Source: Leptothrix cholodnii SP-6 (GTDB lineage: Bacteria > Pseudomonadota > Gammaproteobacteria > Burkholderiales > Burkholderiaceae_C). Taken from it: a DNA stretch of 64,000 nt. Below the pieces are notes generated by a model that saw only the letters and a program-made list of their open reading frames with translations, searched no databases and had not been told where the DNA came from. Location: positions 868,001 to 932,000 of the forward strand of contig NC_010524.1 of assembly GCF_000019785.1 (NCBI RefSeq). Direction: 5' to 3'. Positions 25,825 to 34,333 of the stretch are shown piece by piece (the stretch's first letter is position 1; each line of letters starts with the position of its first letter). The position numbers and the translations under genes were made by a program.

Positions 25825-26526
25825 TCACGCGGCGGTCTTGAAACCGCCGGCAGTGGTGATGGCCCGCTCAATCTGAACCACCCGCTGCACGTAGAGGCCA
25901 GGGGTGACGATGCTTTCGGGGTCGAGGCTGCCGAGTTCGACGAACTCGTGCACGCTGGCGATCGTGGTGCTAGCCGCTGCGGCCATGATCGGCCCGAAGT
26001 TGCGCGCGGTCATCCGGTAGGTCAGGTTGCCCCAGCGGTCGCCGCGCTCGGCCTTGATCAGCGCGACGTCGGCGTGGATGGGTTGCTCCAGCACGTAGCC
26101 GCGGCCGTCGATGACGCGGGTCTCCTTGCCCTCAGCCAGCAGCGTGCCGTAGCCCGTGGCGGTGAAGAAGCCGGCGATGCCGGCGCCCGCGGCGCGGATG
26201 CGTTCGGCCAGGTTGCCCTGCGGCACCAGCTCCAGCTCGATGCGGCCTTCGCGGTACAGGCGGTCGAAGTGCCACGAATCGGCCTGGCGCGGAAAGCTGC
26301 AGATGATCTTGCGCACCCGCCCGGTCGCCAACAAGGCGGCCAGACCGGTGTCACCGTTGCCGGCGTTGTTGTTGACGATCGTCAGGTCACGCGCGCCTTG
26401 TTCGATCAATGCGTCGATCAGCTCGTTGGGCAGCCCGGCCGTGCCGAAGCCACCGATCATCACCGTGGCGCCGTCACGCAGGTCGGCCAGCGCCGCCTGC
26501 GTCGAGGGATACAGCTTGTCGATCAT
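25825..26526 (-). CDS. pcaI: 3-Oxoadipate CoA-transferase, alpha subunit
   Basis: 233 residues of family I CoA-transferase, alpha type. The CoA-binding motif is VMIGGFGTAGLPNELID, and IVNNNAGNGDTGLAALL and GRVRKIICSFPRQ match PcaI/ScoA. It pairs with PcaJ. It starts 2 bases after the stop of the intradiol dioxygenase gene, tying 3-oxoadipate activation to ring cleavage. Confidence 0.95.
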   Translation of the reverse strand: MIDKLYPSTQAALADLRDGATVMIGGFGTAGLPNELIDALIEQGARDLTIVNNNAGNGDTGLAALLATGRVRKIICSFPRQADSWHFDRLYREGRIELELVPQGNLAERIRAAGAGIAGFFTATGYGTLLAEGKETRVIDGRGYVLEQPIHADVALIKAERGDRWGNLTYRMTARNFGPIMAAAASTTIASVHEFVELGSLDPESIVTPGLYVQRVVQIERAITTAGGFKTAA

Positions 26527-26528
26527 GC

Positions 26529-27413
26529 TCAGGCCTCCCGCTTGGCGGGGTTGAGCACGAAGTCGTAGTTCAAGGTGTAGTACGGCCGATCGAGCGCGGT
26601 GCCGTCGGGCGCGGTTCCGGCCTCGTGCCGGACCCAGTCGGAGATCAGTGTCGAGCGCACGCCGAAGACCGCATCGGAGTCGAGGTAGCGGTCCTGATCC
26701 CGGAAGACATGCGTGATCAGGCGCTCATGGCCCGGTGCGCTCAGCATGAAATGCAGGTGCGCCGGCCGCCAGGGATGCCGGCCCAGCGCGTCGAGCATCT
26801 TGCCGACCGGGCCGTCGTGCGGGATCGGATAGGGCTGCGCCAGGATCGAGCGGAAGTGGTAGCCGCCCTGCGCATCGGTACGGATGCGTCCGCGGGCCCG
26901 GTGCGTGTGCGGCTGATCCGTGGTCGGCGGTTTCTGCACGTCGTAGAAGCCGTCCTCGTCCGATTGCCAGACGTCCATCAGCACGCCGGCCAGCGGCTGG
27001 CCGTCGATGCCGGTGACACGGCCGCTGACGAAACACGGCTCGCCGCGCGCGCCGTTCGAGATGTCGGCGCCGAGCGGATAGTCGGGGGCGTTCTCGACGA
27101 AGAACGGTCCGAACACGGTGGCCTCGGTGCAGCCAGTGGGCTTGACGTTGTTCTGCGCGGTCACCAGCGTCGACAGGCCCAGCACGTCGGACAACAGGAT
27201 GAATTCCTGGCGGACATCGTCGGTGATGTGGCCGACCGCGGTCAGGAACTGGATCGCCTGGAACCACTCCGCCTCGGTCAGCTTGACCTCGCGGGCGAAG
27301 GAATGCAGGTGCTGGACCAGGCTGGTCATGACCGTGCGCAGGCGCGCATCACGGCATTGATCCATGGCGGCCAGTACCGCCTGGGTGATGGTGTCTTCGT
27401 TGATGTTGCGCAC
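26529..27413 (-). CDS. Intradiol ring-cleavage dioxygenase, probable hydroxyquinol 1,2-dioxygenase
   Basis: About 294 residues. The N-terminal helical dimerisation domain (LTEAEWFQAIQFLTAVGHIT, then RQEFILLSDVLGLS) precedes the iron domain. The Fe(III) ligands are Tyr157 (DGFYDVQ), Tyr195 (PYPIPHDG), His219 and His221 (RPAHLHF). The wording GPFFVENAPDYPLG and the neighbouring maleylacetate reductase point to hydroxyquinol rather than catechol. It makes maleylacetate. The GTG at 27411-27413 with AGGAGA upstream is chosen; a GTG at 27456-27458 is the alternative. It is first of the minus-strand operon and divergent from a LysR gene. Confidence 0.9.
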   Translation of the reverse strand: MRNINEDTITQAVLAAMDQCRDARLRTVMTSLVQHLHSFAREVKLTEAEWFQAIQFLTAVGHITDDVRQEFILLSDVLGLSTLVTAQNNVKPTGCTEATVFGPFFVENAPDYPLGADISNGARGEPCFVSGRVTGIDGQPLAGVLMDVWQSDEDGFYDVQKPPTTDQPHTHRARGRIRTDAQGGYHFRSILAQPYPIPHDGPVGKMLDALGRHPWRPAHLHFMLSAPGHERLITHVFRDQDRYLDSDAVFGVRSTLISDWVRHEAGTAPDGTALDRPYYTLNYDFVLNPAKREA

Positions 27414-27530
27414 GGGTCTTGTCTCCTGTTGGTGTGCTGAGCTCGCAAGAGCCGTCACCTTAAGCCGACAGCGAGTGGAAAGAAATGCGCTGTGGTGAAA
27501 TCAGTTTTCCGATAAATGGATGAATCAATC

Positions 27531-28454
27531 ATGGATCGTTGGTCGCAGATCGAGTTCTTCGTTCAGGTGGCCGAACTCGGCAGCCTGTCGCGTGCCGCCG
27601 AGAAGCTCGACATGTCGAACGCTGCGGCCAGCCGCACCCTGGTGGCCCTGGAGGAGCGGCTGGGCGCGCGACTGGTCGAGCGCACCACCCGGCGGTTGTG
27701 GCTCACCGAGGCGGGCCAGGCGTTCCACCGGCGGTGCGTCGCCATGCTGGCCGAGATGGCCGAGGCCGAGGCCGCCGTGCTCGAAACCACCTTGCAGCCG
27801 ACCGGCCTGCTGCGCGTCACCAGTTCGGTGTCCTTCGCGATGCTGCACATCGCGCCTGGACTGCCCGAGTTCAGCCGCCGCTATCCGAAGCTGAACGTGC
27901 AGATCGTCGCGGCCAACCGCTACCCCGACTTCATCGAGGCCGGCATCGACGTGGCGATCCGCACCCGCGAGGTCGAGGGCGACTCGGGCATCACCGTGCG
28001 ACGGCTCGCGCACACCCGACGCGTGCTGGCCGGCGCGCCCGGCTACTTCGCCGTTCACGGCACGCCCAGGACGCCCGACGACCTCAAGCAGCACCGCCTG
28101 CTGGTCTACAACCTGGCCAAGGATCCGAACGTGCTGCACTTCAGCCGTGGCGACGAGCGCTGCGACACCTCGATCACCAGCATGCTGGACTCCAACGAGG
28201 GCCAGGTGATCTGCTCGGCCGGGCTTGCGGGTCTGGGCATCGTGATCCAGCCGCTCTACATCATTCACGACGAGATCGTGGCCGGGCGGCTGGTGCCGGT
28301 GCTGACCGACTGGGAGCTGCCGCCGCTGACCATCAACCTGGCCTACCAGAGCCGGCGTCACCAGCCGGCCAAGATCCGGGTGTTCAACGATTTCCTGGTC
28401 GAGCGCTTCGAAGCGCTCGAACTTGAAAAGAAATGGGCCGCGCCGCTGCGCTGA
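27531..28454 (+). CDS. LysR-family transcriptional regulator
   Basis: 307 residues with an N-terminal HTH (IEFFVQVAELGSLSRAAEKLDMSNAAASRTLVALEERLGARLVERTTR) and a LysR sensor domain. It diverges from the dioxygenase-pcaIJF operon, the usual layout for the regulator of an aromatic ring-cleavage operon. The 117-base shared region holds both promoters. The ATG at 27531 is preferred; an in-frame ATG at 27516 has no ribosome site. Confidence 0.9.
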   Translation: MDRWSQIEFFVQVAELGSLSRAAEKLDMSNAAASRTLVALEERLGARLVERTTRRLWLTEAGQAFHRRCVAMLAEMAEAEAAVLETTLQPTGLLRVTSSVSFAMLHIAPGLPEFSRRYPKLNVQIVAANRYPDFIEAGIDVAIRTREVEGDSGITVRRLAHTRRVLAGAPGYFAVHGTPRTPDDLKQHRLLVYNLAKDPNVLHFSRGDERCDTSITSMLDSNEGQVICSAGLAGLGIVIQPLYIIHDEIVAGRLVPVLTDWELPPLTINLAYQSRRHQPAKIRVFNDFLVERFEALELEKKWAAPLR

Positions 28455-28637
28455 GTCACACGATCGATGTCGAGGGGCCAGCTTCACAGCTGGTGGAAAC
28501 CCCCATGATTCTTCCGTTTATCGGCAAAGACATTTCCCGCTCCGTCATTTTTTGCCGCGCCGCGTGAATCTACAGTTCATCCATTGCAGGAAAGCAGAGG
28601 GTCACTTCGGGATCGCTGCCCATACATAGGTGAACGG

Positions 28638-28946
28638 ATGATCAAGCACATCGTCATGTGGAAGGTACGCGGAGAGACGGCAGACGAGCGTCTGGCGAGC
28701 GCCGAGTTCGTCAAGACCCGTTTCGAAGGTCTGGTCGGCCGCATTCCGGGCCTGCTGCGGATGGAGATCGGTCTGGACTTCAGTCGCGTCGACTATGCCT
28801 GCGACATGGTGCTCTACAGCGAATTCGACAGCGTCGCGTCCCTGGAAGGGTATGGCGCCCATCCCGAGCATCTGCGCGTACGCCAGGAACTCGGCGATGT
28901 GCGCATCGCCCGGTTCCAGGTCGACTACATCCCTGGGGTTGCGTGA
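28638..28946 (+). CDS. Dabb-domain (stress-responsive A/B barrel) protein
   Basis: 102 residues of the dimeric alpha/beta-barrel fold, starting MIKHIVMWKV. His4 and the C-terminal YGAHPEHLRVRQEL are common in Dabb proteins encoded with aromatic pathways. Relatives bind or isomerise small aromatics or enols. AGGTG precedes the ATG. Its stop is 2 bases before the maleylacetate reductase start, so they form one unit. The specific role is unknown. Confidence 0.85.
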   Translation: MIKHIVMWKVRGETADERLASAEFVKTRFEGLVGRIPGLLRMEIGLDFSRVDYACDMVLYSEFDSVASLEGYGAHPEHLRVRQELGDVRIARFQVDYIPGVA

Positions 28947-28948
28947 CC

Positions 28949-30019
28949 ATGCAGACGACACATGATTTCATCTTCACGGCACAGCCGGCCCGGGTGGTGT
29001 TCGCTCGTGGCAGCCTGAGCCGCTTGCCGCAAGAGGTCGAGGCCCTGGGCGCGCACCGGGTGCTGGTGCTGTGCACGCCGCAGCAGCGCGACCAGGCCGA
29101 GGCGGCCGCCAAGTTGCTGGGCGCCCTGAGCGTCGGGGTCTACGACGGCGCGCAGATGCATGTGCCGATCGAAGGGGCCCGGCAGGCGCGTGAACATGCC
29201 CGTGCGGTCGGTGCCGACTGCGCGGTGGCGATCGGCGGCGGCTCGACGATCGGCCTGGGCAAGGCCATCGCACTGGAATCGTCGCTGCCCATCATCGCTG
29301 TACCGACCACCTATGCCGGCTCGGAGATGACGCCGATCTACGGCATCACCGAAGCAGGCCTGAAGAAGACCGGCCGCGATGCCCGCGTGCTGCCGCGCAC
29401 CGTGCTGTACGACCCGGACCTGTCGGTGGGGCTGCCGGTCGGGATGTCGGTCACCAGCGGCATCAACGCGATCGCCCATGCGGCCGAAGGCCTCTACGCC
29501 CGCGACGGCAACCCCGTGATGTCGCTGATGGCCGAGGAGGGCATCCGTGCCCTGGCGATCGGCCTGCGGGGTGTCGTCCGCAGTCCGTCGGACCTGGCCG
29601 CTCGCGGCGATTGCCTCTACGGCGCCTGGTTGTGCGGCACGGTGCTGGGTCATGTCGGCATGGCGCTGCACCACAAGCTGTGCCACACGCTGGGCGGCAG
29701 CTTCAACCTGCCGCATGCCGAGACACACACCATCGTGCTGCCTCACGCGCTCGCCTACAACGCGTCCGCGGCACCCATCGCAATGATGCGGATCGCTCAT
29801 GCATTGAAAGTGCCGAGTGCAGCTTCCGGGGTCTACGACCTGGCCAAGCAACTCGGTGCACCCATGGCGCTGCGCGACATCGGCATGCCCGAGTCCGAAC
29901 TCGACCGCGCGGTGGACATCGCGCTGGCCAACCCGTACTGGAACCCCCGGCCGATCGAAGCCCAGGCCATCCGCGAGCTGCTGCGCAATGCCTGGGAAGG
30001 TCGGCGCCCCCGAGACTGA
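28949..30019 (+). CDS. Maleylacetate reductase (iron-alcohol dehydrogenase family)
   Basis: 356 residues. The NAD-binding part has IGGGSTIGLGKAIAL, followed by IAVPTTYAGSEMTPIYGITE, a maleylacetate-reductase hallmark. The C-terminal helical part has HHKLCHTLGGSFNLPHAETH. It reduces maleylacetate to 3-oxoadipate, joining the dioxygenase to PcaIJ/PcaF. It is translated from the ATG 2 bases after the Dabb stop. The lower pathway is thus split over two diverging units around the LysR gene. Confidence 0.92.
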   Translation: MQTTHDFIFTAQPARVVFARGSLSRLPQEVEALGAHRVLVLCTPQQRDQAEAAAKLLGALSVGVYDGAQMHVPIEGARQAREHARAVGADCAVAIGGGSTIGLGKAIALESSLPIIAVPTTYAGSEMTPIYGITEAGLKKTGRDARVLPRTVLYDPDLSVGLPVGMSVTSGINAIAHAAEGLYARDGNPVMSLMAEEGIRALAIGLRGVVRSPSDLAARGDCLYGAWLCGTVLGHVGMALHHKLCHTLGGSFNLPHAETHTIVLPHALAYNASAAPIAMMRIAHALKVPSAASGVYDLAKQLGAPMALRDIGMPESELDRAVDIALANPYWNPRPIEAQAIRELLRNAWEGRRPRD

Positions 30020-30087
30020 TCCAACATGCCGTTACCTGCGATCTGCCAACAAATCGAACCCTGAATGCACCTGACAGGAGACAAGCC

Positions 30088-31191
30088 ATGACCACCCACA
30101 CCGCACGCAAGCCACTCGGCAACGACACCACCTTGGGCGTGGCGTGCCTGGGCATCACCCACCCGCACACCTCCGGTCGGGTCCGGGCCCTGCAGCGCCT
30201 GCCCAACGCCCGCATGCTCGGCGCCGCCGACGACAGCCCGCTGCTGCAGCCCTTCTGCGACGCGCTCGGCCTGACGCCGCGGACCAAGCAGGAGATCCTC
30301 GACGATCCCGACGTGCACGTGGTCTACGTGCACTCCAAGAGCTACGCAATGGCCGATCTGTCCATTGAAGCACTCGAAGCCGGCAAGGCCGTGCTGTGCG
30401 AAAAGCCGGCCGGCCGCAATGCGGCCGATGTACGCCGCATCGTCGACGCGGTCGAGCGCACCGGCGGCATCCTGCAGGTCGGCTACTGCTGGCGCTACTC
30501 GCCGTCGGTCGACAAGATGCAGGAAGTGCTCAAGAGCGGGCGCCTGGGCAAGGTGCTGCAGGTGCGCGCGCACGGCGGCTGCTCGCACGACGAGGCCGAC
30601 ACCAATCACATGAAGCAGCCCGGCGACATCGGCGGGGCGATGTTCGTCATCTCCTGCCACCTGTTCGACCGCGTGATCCACCACTTCGGCATGCCGCGTT
30701 CGGTCAACGCCCGCATCACCAAGTTCCCCGGCGCGATGGGCCCGACCTCGCGTGAGGACGCGGCCGGCGCGGTGCTGAACTACGACGACAAGATCGTCGT
30801 GGTCGACTTCTTCTCGTGGGACTCGCTGCCCTGGCTCGAAGCGTGGGACATCACAGCCTACGGCACGGCCGGGATGATGAGTTCACGCCCGTCGCCGTCG
30901 AGCTACAAGATCTTCGACAACGGCACGGTCGACGGCCACCGCGAAGGCTGGACCGAGTGGAGCGAGACCGGCTTCCCGATCAACTGGGCGTCGAAGAAGA
31001 CGGTCTATTCGCCCGAGCTGGCCGAGATCGGCAACCCGGTCTTCTTCGACCGTGAACTGAGCCACTTCAGCAAGTCGGTGCGCGAAGGCGCGCCGGTGGT
31101 CATCCCCGCGACGCAGGCACTCAACATCAGCACGCTGATCGAGGCCCTGTTCGCTTCTTCTGCACAAGCAGGTTCCGAGGTTTTCCTGTGA
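30088..31191 (+). CDS. Gfo/Idh/MocA-family oxidoreductase
   Basis: 367 residues. The N-terminal Rossmann domain begins after ~15 extra residues and lacks the common GxGxxG (GVACLGITHPHTSGRV). EAGKAVLCEKPAGRNAAD carries the family EKP motif with the catalytic Lys. The C-terminal part reads CSHDEADTNHMKQPGDIGG. Members oxidise a sugar or cyclitol hydroxyl with NAD(P). AGGAGA precedes the ATG. Its stop overlaps the next start by four bases (GTGA). Confidence 0.88.
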   Translation: MTTHTARKPLGNDTTLGVACLGITHPHTSGRVRALQRLPNARMLGAADDSPLLQPFCDALGLTPRTKQEILDDPDVHVVYVHSKSYAMADLSIEALEAGKAVLCEKPAGRNAADVRRIVDAVERTGGILQVGYCWRYSPSVDKMQEVLKSGRLGKVLQVRAHGGCSHDEADTNHMKQPGDIGGAMFVISCHLFDRVIHHFGMPRSVNARITKFPGAMGPTSREDAAGAVLNYDDKIVVVDFFSWDSLPWLEAWDITAYGTAGMMSSRPSPSSYKIFDNGTVDGHREGWTEWSETGFPINWASKKTVYSPELAEIGNPVFFDRELSHFSKSVREGAPVVIPATQALNISTLIEALFASSAQAGSEVFL

Positions 31192-32066
31192 GCAATCAAA
31201 AAGTTGAGCTGCTGGCCGCGTACTGGACGCTGGCCGGTGATGTCTATCCCGGTGCCCCCACCGAGGTCAGCCCCTACAGCCTGGAAGATCGCGCCGCCGC
31301 GGCGGCCCAGGTCGGCTACACCGGCATGGGCCTGGTGCACGCCGATCTGATGGCCAACCGCGACCGCCTGGGCTGGGCCGGCGTGCGCCAGGTGCTGGCC
31401 GACAACGGCATCCGCCACATCGACGTCGAGTTCCTGGGCGACTGGTTCTGCGACGCGGCCGACCCGCGCCGCAAGGCCTCCGACCAGATGCGCCGCGAAC
31501 TGTTCGAAGCGGCGGCCGAACTCGGTGCGCGCAACTTCAAGGTCTCGCCCGAGCTGTTCTCCGAGCAAGCGCCCGACATTGCCCACCTGCGCGACGAGTT
31601 CGCCCTGCTGTGCGAGCAGGCGCGCCCGGTCGGCACCAACGTCATCATGGAAATGATGCCGTTCACCAACGTCAACAAGATCGACACCGCGATGGCCATC
31701 ATCGCCGGTGCCGACCAGCCTAACGGCGGCATCCTGCTCGACATCTGGCACGTCGCGCGCGGCGGCATGAGCTACGACGAGATCGCCAAGATCCCGGCGC
31801 GCTTCCTCAAGGGCGTCGAGCTCGACGACGCCGATCCGCAGATCGTCGGCACGCTGTTCGAGGACACCCGCTTCAGCCGCCGCCTGTGCGGCGAGGGCTG
31901 CTTCAACGTGCCCGCGTTCATCGATGCGGTCTTGGCGGCCGGCTTCGATGCGCCTTATTACGGCGTCGAGATCATCTCGAAGAGCTTCCGACTGCAGCCG
32001 CTGGACGTGATGGCGCGCAGTTCCTACGAGTCGGCGATGCGCCAGTTCGCGCACCGCTCGGCCTGA
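31188..32066 (+). CDS. Sugar phosphate isomerase/epimerase-type TIM-barrel protein
   Basis: 292 residues of the AP-endonuclease-2-like TIM barrel. Metal ligands are likely in HIDVEFLGDWF (Glu), NVIMEMMPFTNV (Glu), DIWHVARGG (Asp, His) and GVELDDAD (Glu). Relatives include IolE, IolI, xylose isomerase-like enzymes and 3-keto-glycoside-processing enzymes. It starts with GTG inside the stop of the Gfo/Idh gene. It likely isomerises or dehydrates the keto-sugar made by its neighbour. Confidence 0.87.
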   Translation: MSNQKVELLAAYWTLAGDVYPGAPTEVSPYSLEDRAAAAAQVGYTGMGLVHADLMANRDRLGWAGVRQVLADNGIRHIDVEFLGDWFCDAADPRRKASDQMRRELFEAAAELGARNFKVSPELFSEQAPDIAHLRDEFALLCEQARPVGTNVIMEMMPFTNVNKIDTAMAIIAGADQPNGGILLDIWHVARGGMSYDEIAKIPARFLKGVELDDADPQIVGTLFEDTRFSRRLCGEGCFNVPAFIDAVLAAGFDAPYYGVEIISKSFRLQPLDVMARSSYESAMRQFAHRSA

Positions 32067-32086
32067 AACCCCACAAGGAGACATCC

Positions 32087-33082
32087 ATGATTCGAGTCGC
32101 TGTTCTGGGCGCCGGCCGCATTGGCCAGATCCACGCCGCTAATGTTGCCGCCAACCCGCTCGCCAAGCTGGTCGCCGTGGTCGATCCGATCGACGCATCG
32201 GCCCGCAAGCTGGCCGACAAGCTCGGCTGTGAAGCGTCGACCGATGCCGAAGCCACCATTGCCCGCGCCGACATCGACGCGGTCGTCATCGGCACGCCGT
32301 CGGACACGCACGCCTACCTGATGCTGCTGGCCGCCCGCGCCGGCAAGGCCGTGCTGTGCGAGAAGCCGGTCGACAACGACCTGGCCAAGGCCGACGCCGC
32401 CGTGGCCGAACTGAAGGAACTGGGCGCCAAGGTCATGATGGCCTTCAACCGCCGCTTCGACCCCAGCAACATCGAGCTGCGCCGTGCCATCGACGCCGGC
32501 GACATCGGCGAGGTGCGCCAGGTCATCATCTCCAGCCGCGACCCCGGCCTGCCCCCGCGCGACTACGTGGCGCACTCGGGCGGCATCTTCCGCGACATGG
32601 CCATCCACGACTTCGACATGGCGCGCTTCCTGTTGGGCGAAGAGCCGGTCGAGGTCTACGCCAAGGCCAGCCGCGTGGTCGATCCGGCGCTGATGGAAGA
32701 GTTCGACGACTACGACACCCTGATGGTCATCATGCAGACCGCCTCGGGCAAGCAGTGCCACATCAACTGCTGCCGCGAAGCGAGCTACGGCTACGACCAG
32801 CGCTTCGAGATCCTCGGCGCCAAGGGCATGCTGATGAACGACAACCTGCGGCCCAGCACCGTGCGCCGCTACAACGCCCACGAAACCGAAGCGCTGCCGC
32901 CGCTGCTGAACTTCTTCCTGCAGCGCTACACCGACGCCTACCGCAACGAGCTCGACGCCTTCCTGAAGGCGCTCGACGCCGGCACCGCCATGCCCACCAG
33001 CCCGTGGGATGGCCGTCAGGCGCTGCGCCTGGCCGAGGCCGCGATCGAGTCGGTCAAGACCGGCCGCGCCGTGGCCGTCTAA
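32087..33082 (+). CDS. Inositol 2-dehydrogenase-like Gfo/Idh oxidoreductase
   Basis: 331 residues. The Rossmann start is VAVLGAGRIGQIHAANV, followed by GKAVLCEKPVDNDL with the catalytic Lys, and FNRRFDPSN. The later part has SGGIFRDMAIHDFDMARFL with the conserved Asp/His. This set matches IolG (myo-inositol 2-dehydrogenase) more closely than the first Gfo/Idh protein does. AAGGAGAC precedes the ATG. It is followed by a hairpin and the ABC importer genes, so the imported compound is probably an inositol-like cyclitol or a sugar. Confidence 0.9.
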   Translation: MIRVAVLGAGRIGQIHAANVAANPLAKLVAVVDPIDASARKLADKLGCEASTDAEATIARADIDAVVIGTPSDTHAYLMLLAARAGKAVLCEKPVDNDLAKADAAVAELKELGAKVMMAFNRRFDPSNIELRRAIDAGDIGEVRQVIISSRDPGLPPRDYVAHSGGIFRDMAIHDFDMARFLLGEEPVEVYAKASRVVDPALMEEFDDYDTLMVIMQTASGKQCHINCCREASYGYDQRFEILGAKGMLMNDNLRPSTVRRYNAHETEALPPLLNFFLQRYTDAYRNELDAFLKALDAGTAMPTSPWDGRQALRLAEAAIESVKTGRAVAV

Positions 33083-33120
33083 GCCACTTCCCGCTCCCTT
33101 CCGCTTCTCTTTCCCTTCCA

Positions 33121-33144
33121 AACCCCGGGGGCCGGCCCGGGGTT
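33121..33144 (+). terminator. Hairpin between the IolG-like gene and the ABC binding-protein gene
   Basis: AACCCCGGG (33121-33129) pairs perfectly with CCCGGGGTT (33136-33144) around a 6-base loop. No T-tract follows, so it is a processing or stabilising element rather than a strong terminator. It may protect the downstream binding-protein message. Confidence 0.5.
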
Positions 33145-33201
33145 CAGGTCGACTCGTGCCTGCTCCGTCCAAGTGCGCACCCCATACCTCTGGAGACAAC
33201 C

Positions 33202-34269
33202 ATGAAACAGCACATCCTTGGCGCCCTCGCCGCATCGATCCTCGCCAGCACGGCCACCTCGGCCATGGCCGAAGACAAGGTCTTCTTCCTGCTGCCCAAC
33301 GCCACCACCATCCGCTTCGAAAGCCGCGACGCACCCTTCTTCATCGACGCGCTGAAGAAGAAGGCCCCGCAGGCCAAGGTGATCGTGCAGAACGCCCAGG
33401 GCGATCCGTCGCGCCAGCAGCGCCTGGTCGAAGATGCGATCTCACAGGGCGCCAAGGTGATCGTCTACACGTCGGCCGACGCCAACCTGTCGGCGGGCAG
33501 CCTGGCTGCCGCCGCTGCCGCCAAGGTGCCGGTCGTGCTGTACGACCACGACGCCGTCGGCGGCAAGGCCGATGCCCACGTGGTGTTCGATTCGCTGTCG
33601 GTGGGCCAGGCCCAGGGCAAGCGTGCGGCCGAGCTGATCAGCAAGATCAACAAGCCGGTCGTCAAGGTGGCGCGCATCAAGGGCAACCAGGGCGAATACG
33701 GCACCGGCCAGTACGAAGCCGGCCAGAACGAGTTCCTGAAGCCGCTGATCGCGTCGGGCAAGGTCAAGGTGGTCTGCGAGCAGTACACCGAGAACTGGGA
33801 CCCGGTGAAGGCCCAGTCGTTTGCCGAAGACTGCCTGACCCGCAACAAGGGTGATGTCGACGTCTTCCTCGGCATGAACGACGGCACCACCGGCGGCTCG
33901 GTCGCGGCCCTGATCAGCCAGGGCTACAAGCCCGGCCAGAAGCTGGTGACCGGCGGCCAGGACGCCACGGTCGAGGCGCTGCGCTACATCGCCATGGGCT
34001 GGCAGGACAACTCGGTCCTGAAAGACCTGAAGGTCGAGGCCACCTACGCCGCCGACGTCGTTGCCTCGCTGCTGGGCGGCAAGGGTGTGCCCAAGAACCT
34101 GATCAACGGCAAGGTGAACAACAAGTTCATGGACGTGCCGGCGGTCTTCCTGCCGGTGAGCAACATCACCGCCGCCAACCTGTCCGACGTGGTCAAGGCC
34201 GGTGTCTGGACCTGGCCGCAGATCTGCCAGGGCATCCAGAACACGCCGGTCTGCCAGGCCAACAAGTAA
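33202..34269 (+). CDS. Sugar ABC transporter, periplasmic substrate-binding protein
   Basis: 355 residues. The signal peptide ends ...ATSAMAED. The mature part is a periplasmic-binding-protein-I fold (Peripla_BP_4 type): QGDPSRQQRLVEDAISQGAKV, VVLYDHDAVGGKADAHV, RIKGNQGEYGTGQYEAGQ and FLGMNDGTTGGSVAAL. This is the pattern of XylF/RbsB-like sugar binders. TGGAGACA precedes the ATG. A terminator follows immediately, which would raise its yield relative to the ATPase and permease. Confidence 0.93.
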   Translation: MKQHILGALAASILASTATSAMAEDKVFFLLPNATTIRFESRDAPFFIDALKKKAPQAKVIVQNAQGDPSRQQRLVEDAISQGAKVIVYTSADANLSAGSLAAAAAAKVPVVLYDHDAVGGKADAHVVFDSLSVGQAQGKRAAELISKINKPVVKVARIKGNQGEYGTGQYEAGQNEFLKPLIASGKVKVVCEQYTENWDPVKAQSFAEDCLTRNKGDVDVFLGMNDGTTGGSVAALISQGYKPGQKLVTGGQDATVEALRYIAMGWQDNSVLKDLKVEATYAADVVASLLGGKGVPKNLINGKVNNKFMDVPAVFLPVSNITAANLSDVVKAGVWTWPQICQGIQNTPVCQANK

Positions 34270-34289
34270 GACCTGGGCGAGCAGCCCAA

Positions 34290-34319
34290 GGGGTGGCAGT
34301 CTCGCCGCCCCAATTTTTT
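34290..34319 (+). terminator. Rho-independent terminator after the binding-protein gene
   Basis: GGGGTGGC (34290-34297) pairs with GCCGCCCC (34304-34311), with one G-U pair and a 6-base loop. TTTTTT follows at 34314-34319. It lies 21 bases after the stop and 15 before the ATPase start, so some read-through must continue into the ATPase and permease genes. Confidence 0.8.
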
Positions 34320-34333
34320 CCGAGAGGTCCATC

